The position numbers and the translations under genes were made by a program. 64,000 bases of DNA, from contig NZ_PYWX01000006.1 of NCBI RefSeq assembly GCF_003031675.1, positions 1 through 64,000 on the forward strand, given 5' to 3'. The notes beneath the pieces were generated by a model. It had not been told where the DNA came from. It saw nothing but the letters and a program-made list of their open reading frames with translations, and made no database searches. Below are positions 42,659 through 52,110 of the stretch, in pieces. How positions within the stretch are numbered: position 1 is the first letter of the stretch; each line of letters starts with the position of its first letter. The DNA is from Pseudomonas palleroniana (GTDB lineage: Bacteria > Pseudomonadota > Gammaproteobacteria > Pseudomonadales > Pseudomonadaceae).

Positions 42659-43789
42659 CTACCGTGCGAGCGTGTGGACGAACGGCCGCTGGTCCAGGCG
42701 TTTGTTGAACTCCATCCAGGCGGCCAAGCCTCCCATCAGCAGCATGCCGGTGATGGCGGTGAGTAATTGCATGAGCAGGGTGTCGCCCATGAGTGCGTTA
42801 AGCATGTCTGCCAACGGCGCGAGCAACACACCGAGGCAAAACACTTCGAGCGAGTAACGGCCCATGCGGCACACCTGTTCGGCCGGCCAGTTGCGCGTCC
42901 AGCCGGTGGTCGGGAGCAACTTGGCGGTCACGTAGGCCAGGGCCAGGAAATGCACCAGGCGCACAGGTGACAGGTCGGTCTTGCTGATGGGGTAGATCAG
43001 GTCGCTGAGGGCAGCGGGCACCCAGGCGTCGTGCACCTGAGGCCAGCGCCAGGACAGCGTCAGAACCCCGGCCAGTAGCACGTAGAGCGCCGCCAGCACA
43101 AACACGGGTTGCTGCAACAACGGTCGCGGTTGAGTGGGCTCAAGCCTCTGGCTGTAGATCGCTGCCGCGCCGCCCAGTACAAACAGGAATTGCCAGGTCA
43201 CCGGGTTGAAATACCACACGCCATCTGCAATCGCCCGCAGGTTCCAGCCCATCCAGGGCGCCAGCAGGTACACCGTGGCGGACAGCGCCACCACGGCCCA
43301 AGTCCGGCGCAGCATCAACGGCAATACCAGCGGCAGGCCGGCCAGCAGCACGATGTAGAGCGGCAACGGGTCCATCAGGTTGGGCTTGAAGCGCAGCAGC
43401 AGCTCGTCGGTCAGTGCCTGTTGCGGATGGGTGATGAAGTGCGTCAGGCCCATCTCTTGGACCAGGTCGCGGGTCTCCACATGGCTGTTGGCGAAGAACA
43501 CGATGCCCATCAGCATGGCCAATAAGAAAATATGCACCACGTACAGCACCCAGGCTCGGCGCAGGATTTTCAGCGAGGCGAACCAGTAGCCGTCGCGTTG
43601 CAGGATCTTGCCGTAGGCCAATACGGCAGCGTAGCCGGCGAGGAACACAAACACCTCCGCCGCATCGCTGAAACCGATGTTGCGCAAGGTGATCTGGCCG
43701 AGTGGGTTGTGGGGGACGTGATCCCAGAAAATGAAGATCAACGCCAGGCCCCGAAAAAAATCGATGCGCGGGTCGCGTCCGTTCAGCAT
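42659..43789 (-). CDS. OpgC-like membrane acyltransferase
   Basis: This 376-residue inner-membrane protein has about ten TM helices and the OpgC start DPRIDFFRGLALIFIFWDHV, with DAAEVFVFLAGYAAVLAYG and GRYSLEVFCLGVLLAPL later. OpgC adds succinyl or similar acyl groups to osmoregulated periplasmic glucans; this domain-containing relative may act on glucans or another envelope glycan. Classical opgGH are not adjacent. The 3' end lies 108 bases downstream of the giant toxin start, on the same strand, so it would read into the toxin promoter region. Confidence 0.8.
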   Translation of the reverse strand: MLNGRDPRIDFFRGLALIFIFWDHVPHNPLGQITLRNIGFSDAAEVFVFLAGYAAVLAYGKILQRDGYWFASLKILRRAWVLYVVHIFLLAMLMGIVFFANSHVETRDLVQEMGLTHFITHPQQALTDELLLRFKPNLMDPLPLYIVLLAGLPLVLPLMLRRTWAVVALSATVYLLAPWMGWNLRAIADGVWYFNPVTWQFLFVLGGAAAIYSQRLEPTQPRPLLQQPVFVLAALYVLLAGVLTLSWRWPQVHDAWVPAALSDLIYPISKTDLSPVRLVHFLALAYVTAKLLPTTGWTRNWPAEQVCRMGRYSLEVFCLGVLLAPLADMLNALMGDTLLMQLLTAITGMLLMGGLAAWMEFNKRLDQRPFVHTLAR

Positions 43790-43913
43790 GGCGGCTGGCT
43801 CTTGAACAATAGGTTTAATGAAGACAGGCGAACGCGCGTGTTGTCGTACGCCGCACGTCGGGCGGGCGCAGGGTGGCGGGATTTGTAAATGATTGCAAAA
43901 GCGGGTTATTACT

Positions 43914-43944
43914 GAATGTAAAGCCTGCCCGATGTCGGGCAGGC
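43914..43944 (-). terminator. Rho-independent terminator of the glutamate-synthase-like gene
   Basis: A perfect 10-base stem (GCCTGCCCGA/TCGGGCAGGC, 43923-43944, two-base loop) is followed on the - strand by TTTACATTCA. It lies 11 bases past the stop of the flavoprotein gene, in the right orientation to end it. Confidence 0.7.
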
Positions 43945-43954
43945 CTTGGGGATA

Positions 43955-45574
43955 TCACGCAGCCTCGACGTCATTGGGCTCAAAACTATCCGCCCGCGCC
44001 ATCTGCCACATACGTGAATAGAACTCGCCGTTGACCTCACCCGTCAGCAGCTCACCAGGCTTGAGAAACACATGCAGTTGTGAGAACAGCTTGATCTCCG
44101 TCGCTGACATGCGTCGCACCAGGTGTTTGGCCGACAGTTGCGACGGGTGTTCGAGACCTGCCGCCGCGAGCATTTCCGCCAACGCCTTGAGGGTGCTGCG
44201 GTGGAAGTTGAATACGCGCTGGGCCTTGTCCGGCACCACCAATGCCCGTTGGCGCAGTGGGTCCTGGGTGGCGACGCCGGTCGGGCATTTGTTGGTGTGG
44301 CAGCTTTGCGACTGGATGCAGCCAATCGCGAACATGAAGCCACGCGCCGAGTTGGCCCAATCGGCGCCGATGGCCAGGACGCTTGCGATGTCGAATGCGC
44401 TGACGATCTTGCCGCTGGCACCGAGCTTGATCTTGTCGCGCAGGTTCAGGCCCACCAGGGTGTTATGCACGAACAACAGGCCTTCACGCAGCGGCACGCC
44501 GATATGATCGGTGAATTCCACGGGCGCGGCGCCGGTGCCGCCTTCCTTGCCGTCGACCACGATGAAGTCCGGGAGAATGCCGGTTTCCAGCATGGCCTTG
44601 GCAATGCCCATGAATTCCCACGGGTGGCCGAGGCAGAACTTGAAGCCCACGGGTTTGCCACCGGAGAGCTCACGCAGTTGGGCGATGAAGTGCATCATTT
44701 CGATGGGGGTGGAGAATGCGCTGTGGCGCGACGGGGAGACGCAGTCCTCGCCCATCATGATGCCGCGTGTCTCGGCAATTTCTTTGGTCACCTTGTGCTT
44801 GGGCAGGATCCCACCATGGCCGGGCTTGGCGCCCTGGCTCATCTTGATTTCGATCATGCGCACTTGCGGGTTCTGCGCCTGCAGGGCGAAGCGTTCCGGG
44901 TCGAAGCGGCCGTCGCTGGTGCGGCAGCCAAAGTAGCCGCTGCCCAGTTCCCAGGTCAGGTCGCCGCCGTTCTCACGGTGATAGGGGCTGATGCTGCCTT
45001 CACCGGTGTCATGGGCGAAGTTGCCGAGCTTGGCGCCCTGGTTGAGGGCGCGGATCGCGTTGGCGCTCAGGGAGCCGAAACTCATCGCCGAGATATTGAA
45101 CACCGACGCCGAGTAAGGCTGCGTGCACTGAGGGCCGCCGACCATCACGCGGAAGGTGCTGGGGTCGCTCAGCGGAGCCGGGCGCATGGAGTGGCCGATG
45201 AATTCAAAGCCCGACTGGTACACATCGATCAGCGTGCCGAAGGGTTTGTCGGCGGTTTCGTTCTTGGCGCGCGAGTACACCAGCGAACGCTGGGCCCGGG
45301 AGAAGGGCAGGGCGTCGCTGTCGGACTCCAGCAGGTACTGGCGTATTTCCGGGCGGATGGTTTCCACCAGATAACGGATATTGCCCAGGATCGGGTAGTT
45401 GCGGCGCACGGCGTGGGGGCTTTGCAGCAGGTCGAAAATCCCGATCAGGCTCAATAGGCCGGTGACCACGGTAATCGGCCACAACCATTCGTGTTCGATA
45501 AAGGGGAGGCTGGCGAGGGTGAAAATGACGCACACGGCAAAGAAAGCGTAACGGCTTAGTAACGACAGGCTCAT
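43955..45574 (-). CDS. Membrane-anchored FMN-binding glutamate-synthase-family protein
   Basis: This 539-residue protein begins with two TM helices (about 8-24 and 30-48) and then the FMN/Fe-S barrel of glutamate synthase domain 2: SAMSFGSLSANAIRALNQGAK, IEIKMSQGAKPGHGGILP, VDGKEGGTGAAP, KLGASGKIVSAFDIA and the 3Fe-4S motif CIQSQSCHTNKCPTGVATQ (C-x5-C-x4-C). It lacks the amidotransferase and the FAD/NADPH subunit, so it is not a full glutamate synthase; the reaction of these stand-alone forms is not established. The membrane anchor suggests electron exchange with the respiratory chain. Single gene with its own terminator. Confidence 0.85.
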   Translation of the reverse strand: MSLSLLSRYAFFAVCVIFTLASLPFIEHEWLWPITVVTGLLSLIGIFDLLQSPHAVRRNYPILGNIRYLVETIRPEIRQYLLESDSDALPFSRAQRSLVYSRAKNETADKPFGTLIDVYQSGFEFIGHSMRPAPLSDPSTFRVMVGGPQCTQPYSASVFNISAMSFGSLSANAIRALNQGAKLGNFAHDTGEGSISPYHRENGGDLTWELGSGYFGCRTSDGRFDPERFALQAQNPQVRMIEIKMSQGAKPGHGGILPKHKVTKEIAETRGIMMGEDCVSPSRHSAFSTPIEMMHFIAQLRELSGGKPVGFKFCLGHPWEFMGIAKAMLETGILPDFIVVDGKEGGTGAAPVEFTDHIGVPLREGLLFVHNTLVGLNLRDKIKLGASGKIVSAFDIASVLAIGADWANSARGFMFAIGCIQSQSCHTNKCPTGVATQDPLRQRALVVPDKAQRVFNFHRSTLKALAEMLAAAGLEHPSQLSAKHLVRRMSATEIKLFSQLHVFLKPGELLTGEVNGEFYSRMWQMARADSFEPNDVEAA

Positions 45575-45811
45575 ACGGGGTTCCTTGGGTTCGGACTCAT
45601 CGGCCAGGCGTTTTGCGCCTGAAGAAAAATCGACGACAGCTGCGACTGGGATTGGCTGCCCAGCGTGCTGTACGGGTATTTCTTATGGACTTTCACGGTT
45701 TACAGAGCCTTGAAGCTTACGAGCGATCTCCTTGCTGGAGCAACCGCTGGGCATCAAATAGCAGGCCCTGATGCCCGTCAGTCAGGAGAAGCGCCGTTAT
45801 CTTGGCGCGTT

Positions 45812-47191
45812 CTATGCCGCCGTTTGCCGGATCGGCAGCACCACGCGAAACTTCGTCCCCTTGCCCACTTCGCTGCTGACGGAAATATCACCCCGGTGTT
45901 TCTTGACGATGCCGTAGGACAGTGACAATCCCAACCCGGTGCCTTCGCCCACCGGCTTGGTGGTGAAGAACGGATCGAAAATCTTCTGCACGGTTTCCGG
46001 GGCTATTCCACAGCCGTTGTCCGCCACTTCCAGCCACACGTTTTCGCCTTCCACCCCATTGCTGATGGTGATCGTGCCGCGCTCCGGCCCCATGGCCTGC
46101 GCCGCGTTGATGACCAGGTTCATCACCACCTGGTTGAGTTGCGAGGCCAGGCATTCGATCTCCGGCAAGGGCGCGTAATGCTTGACCACATCGGCTTTGT
46201 ATTTGAGTTCGCTGGCGACGATGTTCAGCGTGGAGTCGATGCCGTGCTGCAGGTTGGCGAATTGCCAGGTCTGGTCGTTATCCACCCGGGAAAAGTTTTT
46301 CAGGTCTTTGACGATCTGTACCACGCGGCCAATGCCATCCTTGGATTCACGGATGAGGATGGGGACATCTTCCTTGAGAAAATCCAGCTCCAGTTCGGTG
46401 CGTAAAGCCTTGAGCCGATCCAGTGTTTCCCCCGGCGCCAGCTGGCTTTCGGCATGGTGGTAGGCGTCCAGCATCTGTTGCAGCTGGTTGAAATAGCTGT
46501 CGAGCGTGCTGAGGTTGGAGGAGATAAAGCCCACCGGGTTGTTGATCTCATGCGCCACACCGGCTGCGAGTTGCCCCAGCGACGCGAGTTTCTCGGACTG
46601 CACCAGCTGGCTTTCGAGGAGCTTGCGCTCGGCGATTTCCACTTGCAGCGCCTGGGTGCGTTGCTCCACCAACTGTTCCAGATGGGCGGTTTGCAGCGAG
46701 GCGCGTCGGGCCATGTCCCATTTGTTGGCCAGGGTATTGGCCATCTGCTGGACTTCGATATTGTCGAAGGGCTTTTTCAGGATCAGCAAGCGGTCATGGG
46801 CGTGCAGGCGCTCCAGCAGCGTGTCCCAGGAGTAATCCGAATAGGCCGTGCAGACCACCACTTGCAGGTCGGGAGCGACTTTCCAGAGTTCTTCGATGGT
46901 CTTTGCCCCGTCCCAGCCCTGGGGCATGCGCATGTCGACGAAGGCCAGTGCGTAGGGCCGTTGTTCGGCCATGGCCGTTGTCAGCAGCGCCAGGCCCTCT
47001 TCGCCGCCATAGGCCGAATGCAGCTCGAATGCCTGCGTCTTGGGTTTACTCGTGTCGCCAAACAACGCTGATTCCATGTCATCCAGCGCCTGGTTGGAGT
47101 CATCCTGCGGCATCAGGATTTTACGGAAGTCTTCGTGAATCGACGGCGTGTCATCAATCAACAGGATGCGCCGGTTGGGAGGCTGGTTCAT
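45812..47191 (-). CDS. Receiver-histidine kinase hybrid
   Basis: This 459-residue cytoplasmic protein has a receiver domain at about 8-150 ([15 protein letters not shown]; phospho-Asp86 in [12 protein letters not shown]; Lys near 139-140 in LKKPF), a coiled coil (about 165-200), a HisKA box with His214 (GVAHEINNP) and a HATPase_c domain ([39 protein letters not shown]). The receiver has an inserted segment after the first helix and is closely related to that of the gene at 49983-51857. No output other than kinase is present, so it probably relays phosphate to a third protein such as the YN-GYP regulator. Start codon overlaps the preceding gene by four bases. Confidence 0.86.
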   Translation of the reverse strand: MNQPPNRRILLIDDTPSIHEDFRKILMPQDDSNQALDDMESALFGDTSKPKTQAFELHSAYGGEEGLALLTTAMAEQRPYALAFVDMRMPQGWDGAKTIEELWKVAPDLQVVVCTAYSDYSWDTLLERLHAHDRLLILKKPFDNIEVQQMANTLANKWDMARRASLQTAHLEQLVEQRTQALQVEIAERKLLESQLVQSEKLASLGQLAAGVAHEINNPVGFISSNLSTLDSYFNQLQQMLDAYHHAESQLAPGETLDRLKALRTELELDFLKEDVPILIRESKDGIGRVVQIVKDLKNFSRVDNDQTWQFANLQHGIDSTLNIVASELKYKADVVKHYAPLPEIECLASQLNQVVMNLVINAAQAMGPERGTITISNGVEGENVWLEVADNGCGIAPETVQKIFDPFFTTKPVGEGTGLGLSLSYGIVKKHRGDISVSSEVGKGTKFRVVLPIRQTAA

Positions 47192-49002
47192 GCGGGGCTT
47201 CCGGCAGGGGTAAGAGGGATTTTCAGGGTAAAGACCGCGCCTTGGCCTGGCCCATCGCTGTGGGCACTGAGTTGGCCGTTCATCTCAACGGCGGCCAGCG
47301 CGCAACTGTGCAGGCCGAAACCATGGCCTTCCTTACGGGTCGTGAAACCGTGGGTGAAGATGCGCGTCATGTTTTCGGCCGGTATACCTTCGCCTTCATC
47401 TTTTACACTGATCTCCAGCATGTCGTCACCCTGCGTCCGGACCGCGAGGGTCATCTGCCGTGGCCGGTCGCTGAGGTTGGACATGGCGTACTTGGCGTTG
47501 CTGATCAGGTTGACCATGATCAGCAGCAGCCGGTGTTTGTCACCCATTACCTCGGGTACCGGCGCGAACTCCTTGACCACCGTGACGTGGTGACGGCTCA
47601 GTGCGCCGGCGTTCATGCGCAAGGCATCTTCCATCAGGGTGCTGATCTGGACCGGCTCCAGCGGGGTTGCGACACCGGCATAGGATTGCTGCGTGGAAAC
47701 GATGTCCTTGATGTGATCGACACTTTTGCTCAGTTGCGCCAGTTCTTCAGCCATGCCTTGCTGTTCCACGGCAATGGCGTCCACCAGTTGGTTCAAGTAG
47801 TTGGGCAGCAACTTGCCTTTTTCGTCTTCGCTCAGGAAGGTGCCCAGATCGTGCGGGTGCTCATTGATCAACTGCATGGCTTTGCCCAGGCCCTGGGCTT
47901 TGCTGCTGCGCAGTTTGCGTGCGACCAGGTCGGCGGAGATATTCACGCTGTTGAGCACGTTGCCGACATTGTGCAGCACGTTGGTGGCGATCTCGGCCAT
48001 GCCGGCCTGGCGGGCGTTGTCCATCAGCTCGCTCTGGGCATCCTTGAGCTGTTGGGTGCGCCGTTCCACGCGTTGCTCCAAGGTTTCGTTGGCCGCCTGC
48101 AAGGCGCGGTTGACCCGGTTGACCTCGGCGAAACTGCGTAACAGGCGCACCGCCAGGTAGAGCAGCATCACCACCAGCAGGGTCGAGAAGATCAGCAGGT
48201 AGCGATGGTACTGATGATCCACCCGGTCAGACGCCTGCTGGTCCAGGTCGAGATGGGTGCTCAGGTTATCCAGACTTTCGGCCACCGGGACCGCGGCAAT
48301 GTGCTCAAGCAGGCCATTGACCAGCGGCTGCTCGCGCAGGATCAACTCAATATGATTGCTCAGGATGTCGACTGGCGCCTGAAACTCACTGGGCAGGGTT
48401 TCCTTGTTGATTGCCAGTTTGCCCAGGCCCACTAGAATATCCGCCGCCCGCTCATCGCTGGTGACCTGGGCGAACTCCAGGCTGCTGAGCAGCAGGTCGT
48501 AGGTGTCGGTGGCCACGCTTTGTACATGCAGCCTGCTTTCATCGTCAACGCGGTTGAATTGGGCCTGGATGTCGTCTTCGGCGGTCGGCAGGAACGCGAG
48601 GGAATTGCGCAGCACCGCGTTGTGGGATTTGAACTGATCCACCAGCCGAGCTTTTTCCTGGAGGGCGGCTTCGTAAGCTTGCTGGCTGGCTTGCCAGCCA
48701 GCCTGGTCGGCACTGTCGTGGTAAGACTCGCGGTTTTTCAGATCGGCCCATATCCGGGTCATTTCCAGCAAAGGCGAGACCAGCGGGTCGTAGTTGCGGG
48801 TAATGGAGATCCTGGCCTTGAGCACTTCACTGTCCCACTGGGCATTGAGTTGCTGCAGTTGCCGGATCAGGTCCCGGGACTGGGTATAGGTGGCGGTCTG
48901 GTCGCGGGATGACTTGAGGTACAGAAACACCAGGGTCGAGGCCAGAAACAAGGTCATCAGGGTGAGCAGCAGAGTGCTGGTATGGCTGCGGGACAGGGTC
49001 AT
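47188..49002 (-). CDS. Membrane sensor histidine kinase with DAHL-like domain
   Basis: This 604-residue inner-membrane kinase has TM1 (about 8-28), a long helical periplasmic region (about 30-262) of the DAHL type, TM2 (about 268-287), a coiled coil, His344 in NVLHNVGNVLNSV and HATPase_c (NLISNAKYAM, DEGEGIPAENM, HGFTTRKEGHGFGLHSC). The LHNVGNxLN box marks a specific kinase group that lacks the usual HE/DxP form. It shares an operon with the peroxidase upstream and receiver-kinase downstream, overlapping each by four bases, so it may sense the peroxidase reaction or periplasmic redox state (inference). Confidence 0.86.
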   Translation of the reverse strand: MTLSRSHTSTLLLTLMTLFLASTLVFLYLKSSRDQTATYTQSRDLIRQLQQLNAQWDSEVLKARISITRNYDPLVSPLLEMTRIWADLKNRESYHDSADQAGWQASQQAYEAALQEKARLVDQFKSHNAVLRNSLAFLPTAEDDIQAQFNRVDDESRLHVQSVATDTYDLLLSSLEFAQVTSDERAADILVGLGKLAINKETLPSEFQAPVDILSNHIELILREQPLVNGLLEHIAAVPVAESLDNLSTHLDLDQQASDRVDHQYHRYLLIFSTLLVVMLLYLAVRLLRSFAEVNRVNRALQAANETLEQRVERRTQQLKDAQSELMDNARQAGMAEIATNVLHNVGNVLNSVNISADLVARKLRSSKAQGLGKAMQLINEHPHDLGTFLSEDEKGKLLPNYLNQLVDAIAVEQQGMAEELAQLSKSVDHIKDIVSTQQSYAGVATPLEPVQISTLMEDALRMNAGALSRHHVTVVKEFAPVPEVMGDKHRLLLIMVNLISNAKYAMSNLSDRPRQMTLAVRTQGDDMLEISVKDEGEGIPAENMTRIFTHGFTTRKEGHGFGLHSCALAAVEMNGQLSAHSDGPGQGAVFTLKIPLTPAGSPA

Positions 49003-49961
49003 AGTGGCTTACCCTCCCATTGGCCGGTCAGGGTCTTGAGAAACTGGATGATCAGGTCTTTGTCGTCCTGGGAAGGGTTGCGGCCCAGTTGGTACTTGAA
49101 CATGACATCCACTGCGTCCTCCAGGGTCTTGGCCGAGCCGTCGTGGAAGTACGGCGCAGTGACCGCGACATTGCGCAGGCTGGGCACCTTGAACACGTGA
49201 CGGTCTTCTTCATCCTGGGTCACCAGGTAACGGCCCAGGTCCGATTCGAGCGGGTTGCCGCGGGCCTTGAAGTAATCGCCCATCACGCCGAACTTCTGGA
49301 ACATATTGCCGCCGATGTTCACGCCCTGGTGACAGGCGATGCAGCCGTAATCCTTGAAGCGCTGGTAACCGTACTTTTCCTGGATCGTCAAAATCTCGGT
49401 GTTGCCCTGCAGATATTGATCAAACCGTGAGTTGGGGGTGAGCAGCGTACGTTCATAAGTCGCCAGGGCGTCTTGCACGTTGGAGGCGGTGATGCCATCC
49501 GGGTAGGCCTTGGAAAATGCAGATGCGTAGAGGGGCATGGCGGCCAGGTTCTGCACCACGGTTTTCCAGTCGCTGCCCATTTCAGTCGGGTTGATGACCA
49601 CGTGTTCGGCTTGGGCTTCCAGGGTATCTACCCGGCCATTCCAGAACTGTTTGAAGTTCAGGCTGGCGTTGAACACGGTCGGCGTGTTGATACCGAGCGG
49701 CTTGCCATCGAAGCCCAGGGAGAATGCCTTGTTGTCGGCCCCTCCGGTTTCCAGGCGATGGCAGCTGGCGCAGGACAATGTGTTATTCACCGACAGGCGT
49801 GGCTCATTGAACAGTTGGCGGCCCAGCTCGACTTTGGCCGGATCCAGGGAGGGCACCGGCGGCAGCGGTTTGAGCGCTTCGTCCAGCGGCGCGGCCATCA
49901 GCGGCGCGCCTAGGCCCAGCCACATCGCCAGGGTAAGCCCGTAGGTTGACACTGCTTTCAA
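48999..49961 (-). CDS. Di-heme cytochrome c peroxidase
   Basis: This 320-residue periplasmic enzyme reduces hydrogen peroxide with electrons from small c-type cytochromes. After a signal peptide (about 1-23, ending LMAA) there are two heme c sites, CASCH (64-68) and CIACH (about 208-212), and FKVPSLRNVAVTAPYFHDG with the heme-ligand region of the MauG/CcpA family. The gene is embedded between signalling genes: 21 bases after the receiver-GGDEF-EAL gene and overlapping the kinase by four bases. Such co-transcription is unusual and hints that peroxide is part of the signal. Confidence 0.88.
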   Translation of the reverse strand: MKAVSTYGLTLAMWLGLGAPLMAAPLDEALKPLPPVPSLDPAKVELGRQLFNEPRLSVNNTLSCASCHRLETGGADNKAFSLGFDGKPLGINTPTVFNASLNFKQFWNGRVDTLEAQAEHVVINPTEMGSDWKTVVQNLAAMPLYASAFSKAYPDGITASNVQDALATYERTLLTPNSRFDQYLQGNTEILTIQEKYGYQRFKDYGCIACHQGVNIGGNMFQKFGVMGDYFKARGNPLESDLGRYLVTQDEEDRHVFKVPSLRNVAVTAPYFHDGSAKTLEDAVDVMFKYQLGRNPSQDDKDLIIQFLKTLTGQWEGKPL

Positions 49962-49982
49962 TCGCGCACTCCTTGCAAACGA

Positions 49983-51857
49983 CTAATGATCGGGCATCAG
50001 GCTGGCTTTGCCCGCCTGCAGCAACAAGATGAAGTCCTGCGCAGGCACTGCCTTGCTGAACAGGAAACCCTGGCCTTCCTCGCATCGCTCGGCCTGGAGG
50101 AATTTCAGCTGTTCGAGGGACTCTACCCCTTCGGCGATAATGTTCAAATCCAGGCTTTTACCCATGCCGATGATCGCGCTGATCAACTGCGCATCCTGAT
50201 TGTTCACAATCAGGCCGCGAATGAATGACTGGTCGATTTTCAACACATCGATGGGGAAGCGCCGCAGGTAGCTGAGGCTGGAATAACCCGTGCCGAAGTC
50301 ATCCAGGGCCAGGCGGACACCCATGGCTTTGATCCGGTTCAACGTGATGACGGTGGTGTCGACGCTCTGCATCAACACACTTTCCGTGATCTCCAGTTCC
50401 AGCTGGGCCGGGGGCAGCCCGGTCTGCTTGAGAATGGCGGCCAGGTTCTCAACGAAGTCGCGCTGGCGGAAGTCGATCGAGGAGATGTTCACCGAGATAC
50501 TCAGCGGGTTCAGGCCCAGGGCGTTCCAGGCTTGAGCCTGCTCGCAGGCGCGACGCAGCACCCATTTCGTCAGGGGCACGATCAGCCCGCAGTCTTCGGC
50601 CACTGGAATGAATTCGGCGGGGCTGACCCAGCCGGAGCGTGGCTGGAACCAGCGGATCAACGCTTCGGCGCCAACGATGTGCCCGGACTTCAAATCCAGC
50701 TTCGGTTGGTAATGCAGTACAAACTCATCACGCTCCAGTGCCTGGCGGATCGCACTTTCCAGGCCCTGTTGGCGTTGCGCGCGCAGGTTCATGTCTTCAG
50801 TGTAAAAACGGAAGTCGTTCGGCCCCAGTTCCTTGCTGTTATGCATGGCGGTTTCAGCGTGCTTGATCAACTCCACCGCCGAGCCGCTGTCATTGGGGTA
50901 AGTGCTGATGCCCAGGCTGGCGGTGACGCTCAGGTCATGCCCGGCCACATGGCGGGTCACGCTGATGGCATTGAGAAATTTTTGCGCGATATGCTGGGTT
51001 TGCTGAATATTTTGGACATCGTTGAGCAGGACCACGAACTGATCAGAGCCATAACGGAACACCGAATCCGATTCCCGCACGGCCTCCAGCAGGCTTTGGC
51101 TGACCTGTTGCAGCACTTCATCGCCCACCGGGTAGCCCCAGGCATTGTTGACGCGTTTGAAACGGTCCAGGCCGATAAAGACCACCGCCAACTCAGTCTC
51201 GTGCCGTCGGCCCAGGGCAATCGCCTGGGACAGACGGTCCCCCAGCAATGTGCTGTTGGGCAGGTCGGTGAGCGTGTCGTATTGCAACAGGCGCGAGACC
51301 TTGAGCAATTCCTGCACCCGTTCCTCGATGGTGCGCTCCAGGTCGATCATCTTCAGGGCGACATCCTGGGCCAGTTGCCATTTCCAGGTGAGGGCACTGG
51401 CCATCTGGCGGATTTCCAGGTGATCAAAGGGTTTTTTCAGGATCAGCAATTGGTCGTTGTACTTCAGCCGCGCTTCGATGGCCTCGAAGGAATAATCGGA
51501 ATAGGCAGTACACAGTGCGATTTGCAGCTTGGGATCGACGTTCCATAGCTGTTCGATGGTTTGCAAGCCATCCCAGCCCGGAGGCATGCGCATATCGATA
51601 AACGCCATGGCGTAGGGGGATTGCTGTGCCAGGGCTCTGTTCACCAGCTCAAGGGCTTCCTGGCCCTGATAGGCCGAGTCCAGCACAAACGCCTGGCGCA
51701 CGGGCGCGGAGGTGCCGAAAAGCGTTGCTTCGAGGCTGTCCAGGGACTTTTCGCCCTCTGCTTCGGCGCAGAGGATCTTGCGAAAGTCCTCGTGGATCGA
51801 GGCGGTGTCATCGACGATCAGGATGCGACGGTTGGCCCGTCCCGGGTCGATGTTCAT
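49983..51857 (-). CDS. Response regulator with degenerate GGDEF and intact EAL
   Basis: This 624-residue protein has a receiver (about 8-155, phospho-Asp88 in FIDMRMPPGWDG), a GGDEF domain (about 190-350) with YGSDQF at 269-274 in place of GGDEF, and an EAL domain with EAL at 398-400 (AEALIRW), DDFGTGYSSL and KIDQSFI. It should degrade c-di-GMP when phosphorylated and not make it. The receiver shares the [15 protein letters not shown] start and inserted segment with the gene at 45812-47191, a duplication within the same operon. First gene of the - strand operon; divergent from the YN-GYP regulator. Confidence 0.86.
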   Translation of the reverse strand: MNIDPGRANRRILIVDDTASIHEDFRKILCAEAEGEKSLDSLEATLFGTSAPVRQAFVLDSAYQGQEALELVNRALAQQSPYAMAFIDMRMPPGWDGLQTIEQLWNVDPKLQIALCTAYSDYSFEAIEARLKYNDQLLILKKPFDHLEIRQMASALTWKWQLAQDVALKMIDLERTIEERVQELLKVSRLLQYDTLTDLPNSTLLGDRLSQAIALGRRHETELAVVFIGLDRFKRVNNAWGYPVGDEVLQQVSQSLLEAVRESDSVFRYGSDQFVVLLNDVQNIQQTQHIAQKFLNAISVTRHVAGHDLSVTASLGISTYPNDSGSAVELIKHAETAMHNSKELGPNDFRFYTEDMNLRAQRQQGLESAIRQALERDEFVLHYQPKLDLKSGHIVGAEALIRWFQPRSGWVSPAEFIPVAEDCGLIVPLTKWVLRRACEQAQAWNALGLNPLSISVNISSIDFRQRDFVENLAAILKQTGLPPAQLELEITESVLMQSVDTTVITLNRIKAMGVRLALDDFGTGYSSLSYLRRFPIDVLKIDQSFIRGLIVNNQDAQLISAIIGMGKSLDLNIIAEGVESLEQLKFLQAERCEEGQGFLFSKAVPAQDFILLLQAGKASLMPDH

Positions 51858-52110
51858 GGCGCGCTCCGCACAGGCAAAAGGCTCGATTGCATAACGGCTC
51901 CTTCCTTGGCTTCACCTCTGAGTGGGGGGCGAGTTGCTCTGACAGCATAGTCGAGCTCGCTTGATATCGACGGCCAGTTGGCGTCAAATTAACGCGTTTG
52001 CCGCGCGATGACCTGCAGCGTGAGTCCCCCTTGCCTACAAGCGAAGGCGCAAGGTACGACACGAGGGTTCAATTTAGCTCAACTTTGTTTTATTTGAAGG
52101 CAGAGTCACC